In this document: piece after piece, positions 21,718-33,109 of the stretch | How positions within the stretch are numbered: the first letter of the stretch is position 1 | Layout: each line of letters opens with the position of its first letter | Program-made: the position numbers and the translations under genes | From: Pelobates cultripes | Lineage: Eukaryota; Chordata; Amphibia; Anura; Pelobatidae | Assembly (NCBI GenBank): GCA_933207985.1 | Contig: OW240916.1 | Span: 81,940,741 to 82,004,740 of the forward strand | Direction of reading: 5' to 3' | Length of the DNA stretch: 64,000 nucleotides | The notes under the pieces: generated by a model | Database searches by the model: none | Seen by the model: the letters and a program-made list of their open reading frames with translations, nothing else | What the model was told of the DNA's origin: nothing

Positions 21718-23067
21718 ATTTATATGACATTAACTCTCTACTGACTGAAATAGCTGCACAACAATGCTAGTTGACAATATTTAAATAATATAATATTACT
21801 TAGTTAAACTTTTACAATAAATTATGTATAATTGATTAATTAACATATTACAATAATTAATTAACCGTTCAAGTAATATGCATCTACAAATGTTGTTTTA
21901 AGTATCAGAATGGTTTTTTTTTTTCCTGCAGAGTTAGGGAACATGCATTATACTGGGCTAGTGTCTCTTTCCCTTCTCCCTCACCCCAAAACATGCAGCC
22001 TAAAAATATAAATGCAGAGTGGATCAAGGGTTTAATCCAAATGAGAAATACAAACATGGACCAACTAAAAGGGGATGTATCCACAGCAGTGCAGAATTTT
22101 TTTCATTATGGTTATGTTGTAAGCTTGTAACACAAAGCATATGCGCCCCCAATGATTAGATGAAGGTATGTGCACGCATATGCTTGTTGTCCCCCAGGCA
22201 AGAACTGATTAAAAAGGGAGCTGGGGAGCAAAGGGGAATCTGATTTCCAGACATAGGAATTGCAGCATTCTCATCCATAGAGAAAATCTGCTTACACTGA
22301 TTTTGTTTATTGCCATCATCTTACTGGAATGTAATTATAAAAAATAATGTCTAATCAACCAGACGCAAGACTGGCATCTTCTCTTCTTATATTACCCACA
22401 TGCATAATTTTAAGACTTGCACAATATACATGTATACATTTGAAAATAAAAGTGCTTGTAAAAAACGAATTTTCTGATGCACCATGTGTGGATTGAATCA
22501 AGCAGTTTTATAAAACATAATTTATGGTCAGATACAATAAGCCGAATTATAGTAGTTGTGGTGTAAGTCGGTTTTGGTGTGCCAAAACCGACGTTTGGGC
22601 AGGCCTGTAGATAGGGCCCACCAAGATGAATAGCTTAATAAATAGAGTGGTGGGTGGGCTGAACCAGGTGGTCTCTTCCCTGTGGAAGCAGGTGGCCTAA
22701 AAATGTATAGGCCGGTTAACCCCTCCCACAACTATAGGCTTCCTCTTCGGCTCAGCCTTCTTATTAATGGTTTATAACCTAAAATACCTGCCAACTTTTT
22801 TTCTAATGCACAAGTATTATAACATGGTTTTAACAGAAACAGCTTCTCTAACCCAGTCACATGCTTTGCTAGTGCTGGTATCTTCCAGTGGTCCAGTCAC
22901 AGCCATGGAGTGAACTCTTGCCTTAAAATTTTTAGTTGTACAGAAAGACTGTTCCTGGAAATTGGTAGTGTGTAAACAAACATGAATCTCACTAAACATT
23001 CCTCAATGTTTATTTGTAATGATTCTGAGATAAAGGAATGTAAGGGATTTTTAATTGATTAGATATA
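21718..23067. other. Unassigned 1.35 kb, non-coding
   Basis: AT-rich (21718-21900) then mixed. The only structure noted is a perfect 11-base palindrome with GTCGGTTTTGG/CCAAAACCGAC arms (22568-22592). Confidence 0.4.
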
Positions 23068-23200
23068 TTTGAAGGGTTACTCCAACCACCATGACCACTT
23101 ATGCTTTTTGAAGTGGTCATGGTGGTAGGAGACTGGATGTGCAGTATTTCAGATTGAAACACTGCACATTCCGAGATATTAGCAACTGTGTGCTGTGGCT
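23068..23200. mobile_element. T2-like MITE fragment with hairpin
   Basis: Contains ACCACCATGACCACTT and AAGTGGTCATGGTGGT, 16-base perfect arms around a 10-base loop (23087-23130), preceded by GAAGGGTTACTCC. The GACCACTT/AAGTGGTC stem recurs near 50600 and, as GACCACTT/GGTGGTC, near 58360. Ends are eroded; no TTAA pair was found. Confidence 0.5.
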
Positions 23201-23511
23201 TGAAGAACGTGGACTGCCTAGTGTCAATTCTGTAAATAAGTAAATAAACTCGGCTGTATACCAATAAAGCTCTAATATACTACTTTTATTATTTAAAAAT
23301 CCTACATTTTATTTAATGCACAAAAAATTATCACACAGTTAGTTAGTATAACCTATGGCAATTAAAGAACTGCCTAACCATACCATCCCTTGTTTGATGT
23401 ACAAAATAGAGGGAATATAAGCAAAAAGTACACAAATAACAATATATAAAAGAGATATATATTTATCTGGATAATGATTACATACTGCAGGTTAGTGAAA
23501 GAATGTACAGC

Positions 23512-23560
23512 TTCAGCTCAACTGACCTTCTTCAAGGGCTCAATACTGTGTGAATAACCT
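23512..23560 (-). ncRNA. Degenerate hammerhead-like relic (Penelope-type)
   Basis: The minus strand reads CCCTTGAAGAAGGTCAGTTG and then AGCTGAAGCTG. The order CTTGAAGA, short stem, GAA resembles the motif at 6734-6776, but GAAA is GAAG and stem II has a mismatch. Probably a piece of an old Penelope copy; weak evidence. Confidence 0.25.
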
Positions 23561-24165
23561 GTATTTATTTACAAAAAGAAAACTGTGTGTACCAGTCCCA
23601 GGACGAATGAACAAGCCAAATGCTGCCTCATGGATCTTCATATGAGTGTTTATGGACGATACCATGTATCTGACCTGCTAATATCATGTGTAGCATAGGG
23701 GAATCAGGTTTTTGAAACCTGGTAAATGACACCTTAATGTCACAGTTGGTAGAACGCCAAATACAAAGGATGCTTGTCTGGATCTGATTATAACTGTGGC
23801 AAAACTAGCCACTTCATTGTGCAAGAACTGTGTTCATTCATTTATTTCCATGTGCAAAGGCTATGTGCATTAGTTTAATTTGACTTCACGAACAGAACAG
23901 GGATATACTGTTCGTGAAGTCGAATAAAATACCGAATGGAGTACACAAGGGAGTCGTGTATCTCCAATTAAGAACTGTCAACATAGGGAAACCGCAAACA
24001 CCTAATGGTTGAATGGATGGTCGCTGTATGAACGAACACGTGGCAGTGGCCATCTTGGCACACAAACATGTTTTGTCGTCGAGTGCATGGAACTAAAATC
24101 GGCTACTCGACCTCGCGAACACCACTGGACTTCCATACCGTTTGTGCAGATAGTTCTGTGCGTCC

Positions 24166-24241
24166 AAATTGAGCGGCGTTATATGTGCGCTAAATATATG
24201 TTTACGAAATAAAAACCATTTAACACAAATTGAGCGGCGTT
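24166..24241. repeat. 15-bp direct repeats beside the integrase fragment
   Basis: AAATTGAGCGGCGTT occurs at 24166-24180 and again at 24227-24241, just left of the antisense integrase piece. They could mark the junction of the inserted segment or slippage. Confidence 0.6.
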
Positions 24242-24261
24242 CACCTAAATTAAACCATGAA

Positions 24262-24475
24262 CATACGTATCATCTGTTTTAGAGTTCCGTTAAAATGTTC
24301 GCAGAGACCGTTGGACTGGGGGTTATAGGCTGAGTTTCATATGGGTTTGATCCCACATACCTTCCAGAGTTGGTGGGTGACTTCTGCTGTAAATTGGGTA
24401 CCTGATCCAAAATAATCTACCGGTCTGTTAATTCGTATGAACTCCCGAAAGAAGACCGGTCAAAGCCTGCAATTG
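24262..24475 (-). pseudogene. Antisense Gypsy-type integrase fragment inside LTR 4
   Basis: The minus strand reads FFREFIRINRPVDYFGSGTQ, then FTAEVTHQLWKVCGIKPI, and after a stop NSAYNPQSNGLCEHFNGTLK. These match the retroelement integrase catalytic core: the GTQFT strand and the YHPQ-x-NG-x-x-E-x-FNG region containing the catalytic glutamate. The aspartate expected before GTQF is replaced. The fragment is broken by a stop. It lies well inside the target-site duplications of the LTR, so it was carried with it or inserted later. Confidence 0.8.
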
Positions 24476-25002
24476 CCTGGAACTGATTTGAGGCTCTCGC
24501 CTCGTGGCTGACCGGTCCATAACTTCACTCGAATGGCTTCTCTATTCTAACAAACGGATCTGAGCGGTATTTCACCAGATTGGGCACTCAGATCCCAGCT
24601 ATTCAGTGAAGGGTCTTTCATGGAGTTCGGATAAATAGTATACGAATTATGATATTTTAACCAATATTGTGTAATTTTCTGTAGGGAGAGATAATGTAAT
24701 TAAAGGTGTGCTCTTACACAATTATCTCTCCAGTACAGAAAAGGATTATGGGAAATCTTATTGCAAACTCAGTTTTCCACAAGGTGCATCAGGGGAAAAC
24801 CACTGGAATGTCCTTATGGAAGCCCCTTGCATGGGGATTTGTATAAAACCGGCTGTGGTTCAATAAATGTTCAGTTGACTCCCAAAACTGTGTGTCATCC
24901 AGTTGCTGGGGAATGGCATTAGAATTACTACACTACTCTTGATTTATATGCTGACTACATCTACAGCGGAGATATTGCAGTTTATACTTCTACTCCGCTA
25001 CA

Positions 25003-25324
25003 ATAACAAACAATGCTGAACTTTTGTCAAACATTCAAGGAAGAATACATAAGGAGACACTAGCTAATGTGTTTATTACATTTCTTTGCAACCCGCCGGA
25101 GCATGGTTAGAGGGAGATTTGATACCTTGTATTGATTATATGAGTTTCAAATAAAGTCACAGTTAAGAACGTCTATCATATAATGTTCTTCACTGGGCTA
25201 CTTACAGGCTTAAATTAGTACATTTATTCACAACTTAGCCCTCAGAGGTTTGAATAAAGTAAGGTCATACATGGAAGGCAACCTTTAATACTAGCCTGTG
25301 TCACCAAGAATGCACTAATAATAG
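25003..25324. other. Unassigned spacer
   Basis: No motif or repeat recognised between LTR 4 and the minisatellite. Confidence 0.4.
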
Positions 25325-26105
25325 GGGCTTTAGTGGGTGCAGCGGGATAGAGACTGTAGTCGGTAACAGGTGCTGTGTGATGGATGCAAGGGGCATAGAG
25401 GAAATTGTAGTGCAGTGGGTAATATGGTCTGTGGTGGGTGCAGGTGAGGGTTAGAGGCTGTAGTGGGTGCAGGAGGCATAGGGGCTGTGTAGTGAGTACA
25501 GGTGGTAAAGGGGGCTAAAGTGGGTTTAGTGGGAAAGAGGTAGTAGTAGTTTCACAGGGAAAGGGCCTGTTGTGGGTACAGGTGGTAATAGAGGCTCTAG
25601 TGGGTAATTGCATGATAAAATCTTCAGTGAATGTAGAGGAGGGATACGGCTATAGTGGGTACAGGGGAGGGTTACATACTGTAGTGGGTGCAGGGGTTAA
25701 TAGGAGCCAAATGGGAAGAGCAGTATTCAGGGCTTTAGTGGGAGCTTGAAGGGATAGGGGCTGTAGTTGGTGCATGGGGGCATAGAAGCTGTTGTGAGTG
25801 CAGGGTGTAATAGGGTCTGTGGTGGGTGATGGGTGATAGGGGCTATAGTTTGATCAGGGGCTGTTGTGGATGCAGGATGAAGGGGCTGTAGTAGATGCAG
25901 GTGGTAATAGAGGCTGTAGCGAATGTGTGGGGTTGTAAGGTTTGTAGTGGTTGCAGGAGAATTAGGTGCTGTGGTGGATGCATGGGGCAATAGGGTGCTG
26001 TAATGGGTGCATAGGATAATAGGTGCTCTAGTGGGTGCAGGGGTGTGGGTGTGGGATAATAGCAGATTTAGTGAGTAAAGGGGAATTGGGGCAGACATTT
26101 CGGTC
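25325..26105. repeat. Degenerate minisatellite, about 30-bp period
   Basis: Around 25 diverged units of the type GGCTGTAGTGGGTGCAGGGG followed by ATAG or TAATAG. Strand asymmetric, G-rich on the plus strand. The 126-residue minus ORF at 25727-26107 is a reading of the repeat. Confidence 0.8.
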
Positions 26106-26565
26106 AAGAGCAGTGATGGGGGATGGTGAGCAGTGAGGGGAAAATGTAATAAATTAAAATAAAACTACATTAAAACATAATTTATCCCCCAACCCTAAGC
26201 CTTACCCTTGGGACCTTATTCCTTGTGGTGCAGTAGGAGAACATGCTTGTCTGTACAGTTCCTTCCAGCCGGCTCAGGGTGTGAATCAGAGCATTACCTC
26301 CTCCAACTCAGCTTCCGAGCAGCCTGGCCAGAGATGGAAATCTTTGATCTCACTACCAGCCATAAAGATTGTGGGGGGGGGAGGGGCACACAGGGGTGGC
26401 AAAGCACAATCCAGGGTTATTGTGTAAACTTTCCTAGATTATTGTGTTTGGATCCTTACCCCATCCTGACATTATTAAGAAGGAACCTATGGCAATTTAT
26501 ATGAAAATGATTGCTGCAAAAAATATGATTGGATAACTGAAGACAATTCATGCAGCAACTAAGGA
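26106..26565. other. Unassigned spacer
   Basis: Includes a 98-residue ORF (26208-26504) without recognisable motif. No repeat structure noted. Confidence 0.35.
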
Positions 26566-28295
26566 AAGGTAATGTAAACAAAGCCCTGAGGCCAGATGGT
26601 ATTCACCCACAAGTACTTAAGGCGCTAAGTGTTGAAAAGGATGTACCCCTATTTTTAATCTTTCAGGATTCTTTACCTTCAGACAGGAGTGGCTCCTATA
26701 TTCAAAAATAGTTCAAAACCTCTGCCTGAAAATTAAAAATTGAGCTTAACCTGTGAGCTTAACTATTTTTTGAAGGGTTAGTGAGGGATAATTGTCAGGA
26801 ATTTATTAGGAACAGCAACATCATTAGTATACATCAGCATTGTATTACGAAATATACCATGTCAAACTAACTTAATTGCATTCTATGAAGTAGTAAGTAG
26901 AAGTATAAATCAGGGTGTTGTAGTGAATGTGATCTACTTGGATTTTGCCAAGGCTTTTGACATGGTTCCACACAATAGATTTGTGATGAACTACCCTTCA
27001 CCACTGGCTTTTGGAGGGGCCCGATTGCCAGCCTCGTGCCATGTGACTATGGCCCATAGCTAAAAGACCTGATAAAAAGTGACTTCCATGGGAAAATGTC
27101 CCCCACTCCTTTTTCTCCCATCAGCCCTTGCTATTTTCTGACCCCACCCTTATTTATACTATAGGGCACTTTTAACATTGGACATATTGAGCGCTCAGGT
27201 CTAAGTTATCTGGGGATATGTTGGACATATAGGTTAAACATTGTATTATAAGAGTTATGTATTTTTATGTGGTTTTTGTAACTTAGAGATATGTGACTTA
27301 GAGATATTTCCTGTACCTGGGGATAATTAAGTTACCACAGCCACTTAAGCCAATTATTTCCAGGATAGAGGAGAAGATAGACTGGCTGCACAGCCTAAAT
27401 CTGTGGAACTATTTTGGGCATGAAAACCATGCTTGCGGTCGGTCAAATGTGACTTCCACAAAACTTCTGAACCCCTGCTCTGATCTGGGTGATTTTTGGA
27501 TATGTTGTTCACCCAGATCAGGGCTATCCAGGGCTATCTGTGGGGATATGTGGTGTTTTGGGGTGATTTCTGTGTTTTGTGAAAAATATGTGTATTCAGC
27601 CTATGGGTAATTGAGTTAGTCCATTGTGTTTGTTAATTGTATCACAGGGTTTGTGTATATTATCTGGGAGTGTCTAACTGTGTTTTGATTGGCTTTGTAA
27701 CTTTGTGTCCTGTGCTCCACAAGGTCCACATGGGTGGTAACCTTGTGGGAAAACTTGTATAAAAGAGACAATAAACCCTCAGTTCAATCTGTTCTGTTTA
27801 ACCATCAATACGTAACCTTGTCTCATTATTGTAGGGTAATGCTATAATCACACTGGGGATTGCTATACTTTGTATACTCCCCTGAGCTCTAATCACTTAG
27901 CTCTTTTAAGAGCTGTTCCTGATACGCTCTCCTGGAGGAGAGGTTTTCCCCACACGGTCCTGGAGGACAGAGGCTGATAGAGGGTGGAAGGAAGACGGCG
28001 ATACTCCAGTTAAGCTACGGCGCTTGTGGAGTCTGCGGTGGTTGTGGTGTCCGGTGCGGTGCTTATGGTCCTCTGCGTCAGCTAGGAAGCGTCCGTCAAC
28101 TGAGGTGCCCAGTCGGGGTGCCAGGTGATCAGTTACAAGATTAATTACCAAATTAAAAGAAATTGATCAAGCTGAACATTCTTGATTAGAACATTGGCTT
28201 AAATATAGAGTACAAAGAGTTGTCATTAATGATACATATTATAGCTGGACAAACATGGCAAGTGGTGCCCTTCATAATTGCATAGATTTTTCTGT
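26566..28295 (+). pseudogene. CR1-like LINE reverse transcriptase, split by solo LTR 5
   Basis: Forward frames show RPDGIHPQVLKAL (about 26594-26632), then CQTNLIAFYEVVSRSINQG, then VIYLDFAKAFDMVPHN (26930-26977), the RT palm block with the first catalytic aspartate. The frame stops at the LTR and resumes at 28138 with RLITKLKEIDQ and RVQRVVINDTYYSW, exactly where it would after removing the LTR and one duplicated 5-mer. The downstream active-site FADD block is absent. Several stops and a frame change occur. The F-Y-x-x-V, YLDF-KAFD and R-x-QRVVI spacing is typical of CR1. Confidence 0.85.
26982..28137 (+). mobile_element. Solo LTR 5 with 5-bp TSD AGATT
   Basis: Starts TGTGATGAACTACCC and ends GGTGCCAGGTGATCAGTTACA. 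AGATT at 26977-26981 is repeated at 28138-28142. The palindrome GATAATTAAGTT/AATTATTTCCAGG lies at 27316-27364, a TATAAAAGAG-like box at 27756 and CAATAAACC at 27770. It sits inside a LINE reading frame, so its borders are certain. Confidence 0.92.
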
Positions 28296-31200
28296 TGTTG
28301 TGTCACAATCTTTCTTTTTATTTTTCCCATGTTTATGAGCTTTCACTGAACAACTGCAAGTTGTATATTTAGTCATTTAGTCATTTAGTCATTTTATGTT
28401 TATTGTATGTATTTTTTACACATTGTTCCCATATAACCGTTAAACCAAGCCCACTGGCTACTGAGGCTATGGAGGCATAATTCACGGAAATATTAATCAA
28501 TGTGTTATGTATTAGATCATCCAAGCCTGGTAGCTCAGCAGTTTCAGACTCAAATAGGTTTTCTCGAGTTTCTAGGTTTTGCTAATGCTAATTAGCAGCT
28601 AACCTGTCCTCTCGCAGGCCAAAATGAAATAACACTGAAAGTAGCAAATTTGTCTTGGAAAGTTTAGCAAAACTGTCTCCCTCTTGTAACGGAAAAACAA
28701 AACACGAAGCATGAATGGATAAAGTATAAAACTTTGTACCTACCTAAGAATACAGATGGAAAGCCTGAAAGTCAGTTACACTGTAACACTACAATGTGAC
28801 TCTATACTCATTAGCAGACACTAAAGTGCTGTTAATGTCACATACAAGATACATATTGGGTCCACACATACCTTTTATTGAGATACTCCAACAGGATGGT
28901 AGTGAAATAATGGAGATAAAGTAGGGGATATGGATAAATAATGTAAAGCAGGGAGTAGTAGTTGGTTAAGAGGAGAGACGAGACAGAGGGAATAGACAGA
29001 GGGAATAGAAGAGCATCAAAGTGTTATGATTTCAATTCTTCATAGGCAGTGAATTTAAGAATTGAAATTCATATTTTTCTTCTTTAGGCCTTTGATAATA
29101 ACGAGGACTTACATATGGCATAGATGATAGGGGGCACTAATAACATGCCAGTGATTACAGTGGTAATGTTACAGGGCACACACAGCAGTTGTACCATGAC
29201 ATGACACAGAGGGACAGTGATGAGAGAAAACCCATAAGTGATGACAACGAAAAGACACTCAAAAGCAGAGACACATGGGAAGACTGAATTTATGGAGAAT
29301 TTTACTATGAGATATAATGATGTTGCTCTGTCTCATTGGATTGGCGTATATATATAAAAGGGGTGGAGCAGAGACAATGGGGATATATGGAGGCAATAAA
29401 ATTAGAAGTGTATGATATAATATCAGATACTGGCAACAGACTAGTCAGAGACAAAGCATTGTACCCATTTTGTTGTATATAACGTAATCCACAGACCATT
29501 GCGCATCATAGATTATAGAGAACACCCTTGCACAAAGGGTTCCTTTAAAATAAGATAAAACTTGCTCAGTGTATTCCCTTATTTATTCCTTAATTTGCTC
29601 TAGTGTAGGGCTTGCACTTTGATTCCCTTTTCATTGTCTTTTGTCTTTAGCCTTCTATCCTATAGGTTGGTTGTCTTCCATGGTCTACATACGCATTAAA
29701 AAGTGATACATTTCCACCAGTACATTCAAGATCAGTCATATGAGGTGCCTAATTTCTTAGTATGTAGTTGGATAAAGCAATGTATACACAAGTCTACTAA
29801 ACCTAAATCAGCTGCCATTAACATAGTGGACTTCATTTTGAATAAGGCCACTGAGAGTCACAAAATGAATTGAGAGACAATTGAATTACCTGGGTGTCTG
29901 TGGTCCATGTCCTCTTACTTATGCCGTGGCTTTAATGAGACTTACATAAAGCTATGGCAGAGTCACTGAGACTGAGGCTCCAAGGGCTCAAGTAGTTGAA
30001 ATGCTTTTTTTCTGATTTTTATAGAGACTGAGGCATCATCTCTTAAATCCAATCATTATGGATAATGAAGAATTACAATTTTTTAGGGTTAAATAGGGAA
30101 TACACAACATTGATTGAGGTCAACAGGACACACAAAGATCTGGAGAAGTCTGAGAGTCCAGTAAGATGTACTGGTCCTTAAATTGCTATTTCTAGAAGTG
30201 ATTTGCTGGCTGCAAATGGGAAAACGGATGCTTTCAGACACATCCTTTCCTATAGAATATAGGTTTCCACAGGGCTGTATGTGTATTTCTGCCCCAAATC
30301 TTCCTCTTTTATAATGACAGGGAGGATACTAACAAAAAACAGGACCTAGTTTCTAGAAAGTCCACTGAAATCAACACATTGAAATAACTCCACTACTCCC
30401 TAAAGGACTCTAAAAAAATAAAGAGCCAGACCAGTGCTAGTGCACTGTTACCAACACCTTCAGTCTGCTCTGACTTCTGCTATCAGAGACTTTGGACATT
30501 ACATGTAATTAGTTATGCCCTGGCTCTAAAATAATGTCCCCTGGTGCTCTGAGCCATTAAAACTCTTAGAATAAATGAAAATATGAATGTTGTTGTTTAA
30601 TCTTATTTTTTTAGAACATCCCGTCACTTATTTCCTAATGTAAAGTTATTAGGTGACATCACTAATCCCTTCTAGGAGCAGATTAAGAATGTGCATGGTC
30701 TACATTGAAATGGATTTTTCAGGTGCCCATATGCTTTGCAAAGGGATATGCATATTTTATTCTTACAGTTAGGCAAATAAATAGCCTATAACAATTAACT
30801 ATAAAGTAAAATAATAGTATTTTGGATTAAATAAGCTGCCTAATTTATAAACATTAGAGCTATATACTAAACATTTTATTAAAAAATCTTCAAAAAGGCT
30901 CAACTCACTTGATCCTTTGTTTTTTTCTGAAAATGGGCACTATGTATAGTAGTTAAAGAAAAAAGTTTTTGCATTAAATGCAGCTACAGTAGATTTGGGC
31001 TCAGGGCCATCTGATTGACTGGCAGGTATTTTATTAGAAAAGAATCTACCACATACTTTTTTAATACCTCATCTGGTTTTCATCAGCGACTTTACCCTAT
31101 ATTTCCTGTAAGTGGTTTGTTTGAGTAATAAGCAGTTACTCACATCATTAAATGAACAAAGTATTTCAGATCACCTGTAGTTCTATTACAGACACAGTGG

Positions 31201-31459
31201 CCACAAAGAATTTGGAAGGTGGCAATTGTGGAGCAATATTACTGTATGTGTGGCAACTTAATATTAAGGCAATCTTGAGGTTAGATATATAGAACAATTT
31301 CAAAGTATAATTCTAAAACGTGAAGCAATCAGCTTGAACATTTCACTGGTTTCCATGGTGATTGCTCAACTTTAAATTGTAATCAAGCACGCTAAAAAAA
31401 TAACTATCACATCTGATGTACTGCAAAAAGTTAAAGGGGATTGATTTAGTCAAACTATG
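28296..31459. other. Unassigned 3.2 kb, non-coding
   Basis: AT-leaning DNA with no recognised element, tandem array or protein motif. Small structures only: GTCATTTA repeated three times (28373-28396) and a TTTCAATTCTT/AAGAATTGAAA inverted repeat (29030-29065). May be host intergenic or intronic sequence. Confidence 0.4.
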
Positions 31460-31743
31460 AAAGGAACACACCAAGTACCATAAGCACTACAGCATGCTTG
31501 GATAGAGGGCCAGAAGCTCTCTCTCTGGGGTAAGACTTGTGGTGCAGGATTTTGCTGATGTTATCAGCCAATGTGTTAGCCCTGTATTGCAAACCTTAGC
31601 TCAGTAGTGAGTAGTTCTTCAGGTTGAAATATTGCAGGCGGACCCCCAGGTAAGAATACTTACAATGGTGGGGCACCAGGGCCTTCCTGGCACCATAAGC
31701 ACTACAGTTTGCTGTAGTAGTTATTGTACTTGGGTGGTCCTTT
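31460..31743. mobile_element. T2-like (Kolobok) MITE
   Basis: Ends AAAGGAACACACCAAGTACC (left) and GTACTTGGGTGGTCCTTT (right) form inverted repeats of about 20 bp. The AAAGGRAC terminus is characteristic of T2 elements, whose TTAA target is partly degraded here (TATG/TACA flanks). CATAAGCACTACAG occurs near both ends. Confidence 0.75.
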
Positions 31744-31859
31744 ACATCTATACCTAATTGCTTATATTTAGTGTATAAAGACATAGAACGTAGACACGAT
31801 CAATGTCAATATTAACCAGAAAATATAATAGAACAATGCAAATTATGGGAAACGTGGGG
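31744..31859. other. Unassigned short spacer
   Basis: No feature seen between the MITE and the Ngaro-type element. Confidence 0.4.
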
Positions 31860-31889
31860 TACAGAAAACAGGTCACCTACATATGAAGT

Positions 31890-31975
31890 TTTTAACCACA
31901 AACTGTTTAGGATGCGTTGGAGCAGGCCATGGCGTTGCTTGGGGGTCGCGCCCGCTGATTTAGGCGTAAATGCAG
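31890..31975 (+). pseudogene. C-terminal tail of an SGNH-hydrolase-like ORF
   Basis: Forward readings EVFNHKLFR and, one frame over, ALEQAMALLGGRAR followed by a stop. This resembles the end of SGNH hydrolase domains carried by vertebrate Ngaro elements, where a VHL-x-x-x-GN-x-LF block precedes the terminus. One frameshift is required. Evidence is short but fits the adjacent terminal repeats. Confidence 0.4.
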
Positions 31976-31990
31976 CTGGGGGCTAGTGGT

Positions 31991-32424
31991 GGGTATGGTC
32001 CTTGCCGAACCTATTGGGAAGAGGAGTACAGGAAAAGAAAGATGCTGGGTCGGGTCCCTCCCCTGACCTCGGAAAATGTTTAGGTATTTGGGCGTGCCCT
32101 CCGTGCCAGGAAAGGTGGCCAGGGGTTGGCATGTGGAATTGGAAGGCCAAAGTGAAGGCCAGGTATCTTGGACGAGGGGGGAGGGCCGATGCCTTGGTGG
32201 TGGGGTGTACCCTAGAGGTTTGGTGGTACGGTTGGAAAGGACTAGGCATACTACACCTGGAAGTTATTTATGTTTGGTTTATTTACATTTGTTCGTTAAT
32301 TTATAAATAAAGCTGTGGCCTTTTTTATACCACATATACGTTTCCTAGTTTGATTGGGGGGTGGGTGAATGGATTTGGGGAATTGGTATGGTTCACAACA
32401 CACGGTAACCGCTACCTACACACA
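31991..32424 (+). repeat. Ngaro-type direct repeat B1
   Basis: 434 bp, essentially identical to 32676-33109. The overlapping ORFs of 76-102 residues are present in both repeats and show no domain; they are incidental readings of a terminal repeat. Confidence 0.9.
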
Positions 32425-32675
32425 AGGCCCAGAGGAGGCGGGCTGAAAGCTAGCCGGATAGGAGGCATGTGTGGGTGTGGTGGGTGTGTTAGAGATATGG
32501 GGGTGTGATTTAGCTTAGGAGTAGGGTGGAGTCATATAAATAGGTGACATTTTGTCTGTTACCTCAGCCATCTTAAATCTAACGGCAAGGTAACTAGTCC
32601 CCTCCCTCCCTCCCCTTTTCCGTTTTGTATTGTTTGTCTGTTTGTCATTAATGAATTTTTTTTGTCACAGCCGGC
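32425..32675 (+). promoter_or_regulatory. A2 block with TATA-like promoter sequence
   Basis: Unique block between B1 and B2. It contains CATATAAATAGG (about 32532) and ends in a C/T-rich stretch before the second repeat. In DIRS-order elements a copy of this block (A1) also lies at the 5' end and would hold the promoter; that role is inferred from architecture. Confidence 0.45.
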
Positions 32676-33109
32676 GGGTATGGTCCTTGCCGAACCTATT
32701 GGGAAGAGGAGTACAGGAAAAGAAAGATGCTGGGTCGGGTCCCTCCCCTGACCTCGGAAAATGTTTAGGTATTTGGGCGTGCCCTCCGTGCCAGGAAAGG
32801 TGGCCAGGGGTTGGCATGTGGAATTGGAAGGCCAAAGTGAAGGCCAGGTATCTTGGACGAGGGGGGAGGGCCGATGCCTTGGTGGTGGGGTGTACCCTAG
32901 AGGTTTGGTGGTACGGTTGGCAAGGACTAGGCATACTACACCTGGAAGTTATTTATGTTTGGTTTATTTACATTTGTTCGTTAATTTATAAATAAAGCTG
33001 TGGCCTTTTTTATACCACATATACGTTTCCTAGTTTGATTGGGGGGTGGGTGAATGGATTTGGGGAATTGGTATGGTTCACAACACACGGTAACCGCTAC
33101 CTACACACA
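32676..33109 (+). repeat. Ngaro-type direct repeat B2
   Basis: Second copy of the 434-bp repeat, ending GGTAACCGCTACCTACACACA. The element terminus is taken as 33109 because B1/B2 identity stops there. Confidence 0.9.

Larger units (their letters stand above)
23795..25002 (+). mobile_element. Solo LTR 4 with 5-bp TSD ATAAC
   Basis: Starts TGTGGCAAAACTAGCCACTT and ends TACTCCGCTACA. ATAAC at 23790-23794 is repeated at 25003-25007. It contains ATGGAACTAAAATCGGCTAC (24090-24109), the palindrome at 24680-24737, a TATAAAA-like sequence (24842) and CAATAAATG (24860). At 1.2 kb it is the longest copy because the middle holds an extra segment with antisense integrase sequence. Confidence 0.85.
31860..33109 (+). 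mobile_element. 3' end of a Ngaro-type (tyrosine recombinase) retroelement
   Basis: Two near-identical 434-bp direct repeats (31991-32424 and 32676-33109) flank a 251-bp unique block. This is the B1-A2-B2 split-direct-repeat arrangement of DIRS-order elements. Each repeat contains AATAAAGCTGTGGCC (about 32306 and 32991). Upstream, 31890-31975 reads as the tail of an ORF. Only one substitution separates the two repeats by eye (AAAGG versus CAAGG), so the copy is young. The rest of the element (A1, gag, RT, recombinase) is not in the window. Confidence 0.75.

Noticed and set aside
25727..26107. 126-residue proline/threonine-rich minus ORF
   Set aside because: Translation of the 30-bp minisatellite.
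32002..32310. ORFs of 76-121 residues in the 434-bp repeats
   Set aside because: They occur in both Ngaro-type terminal repeats, contain no domain and depend on the frame in each copy; terminal repeats are not coding in this element order.
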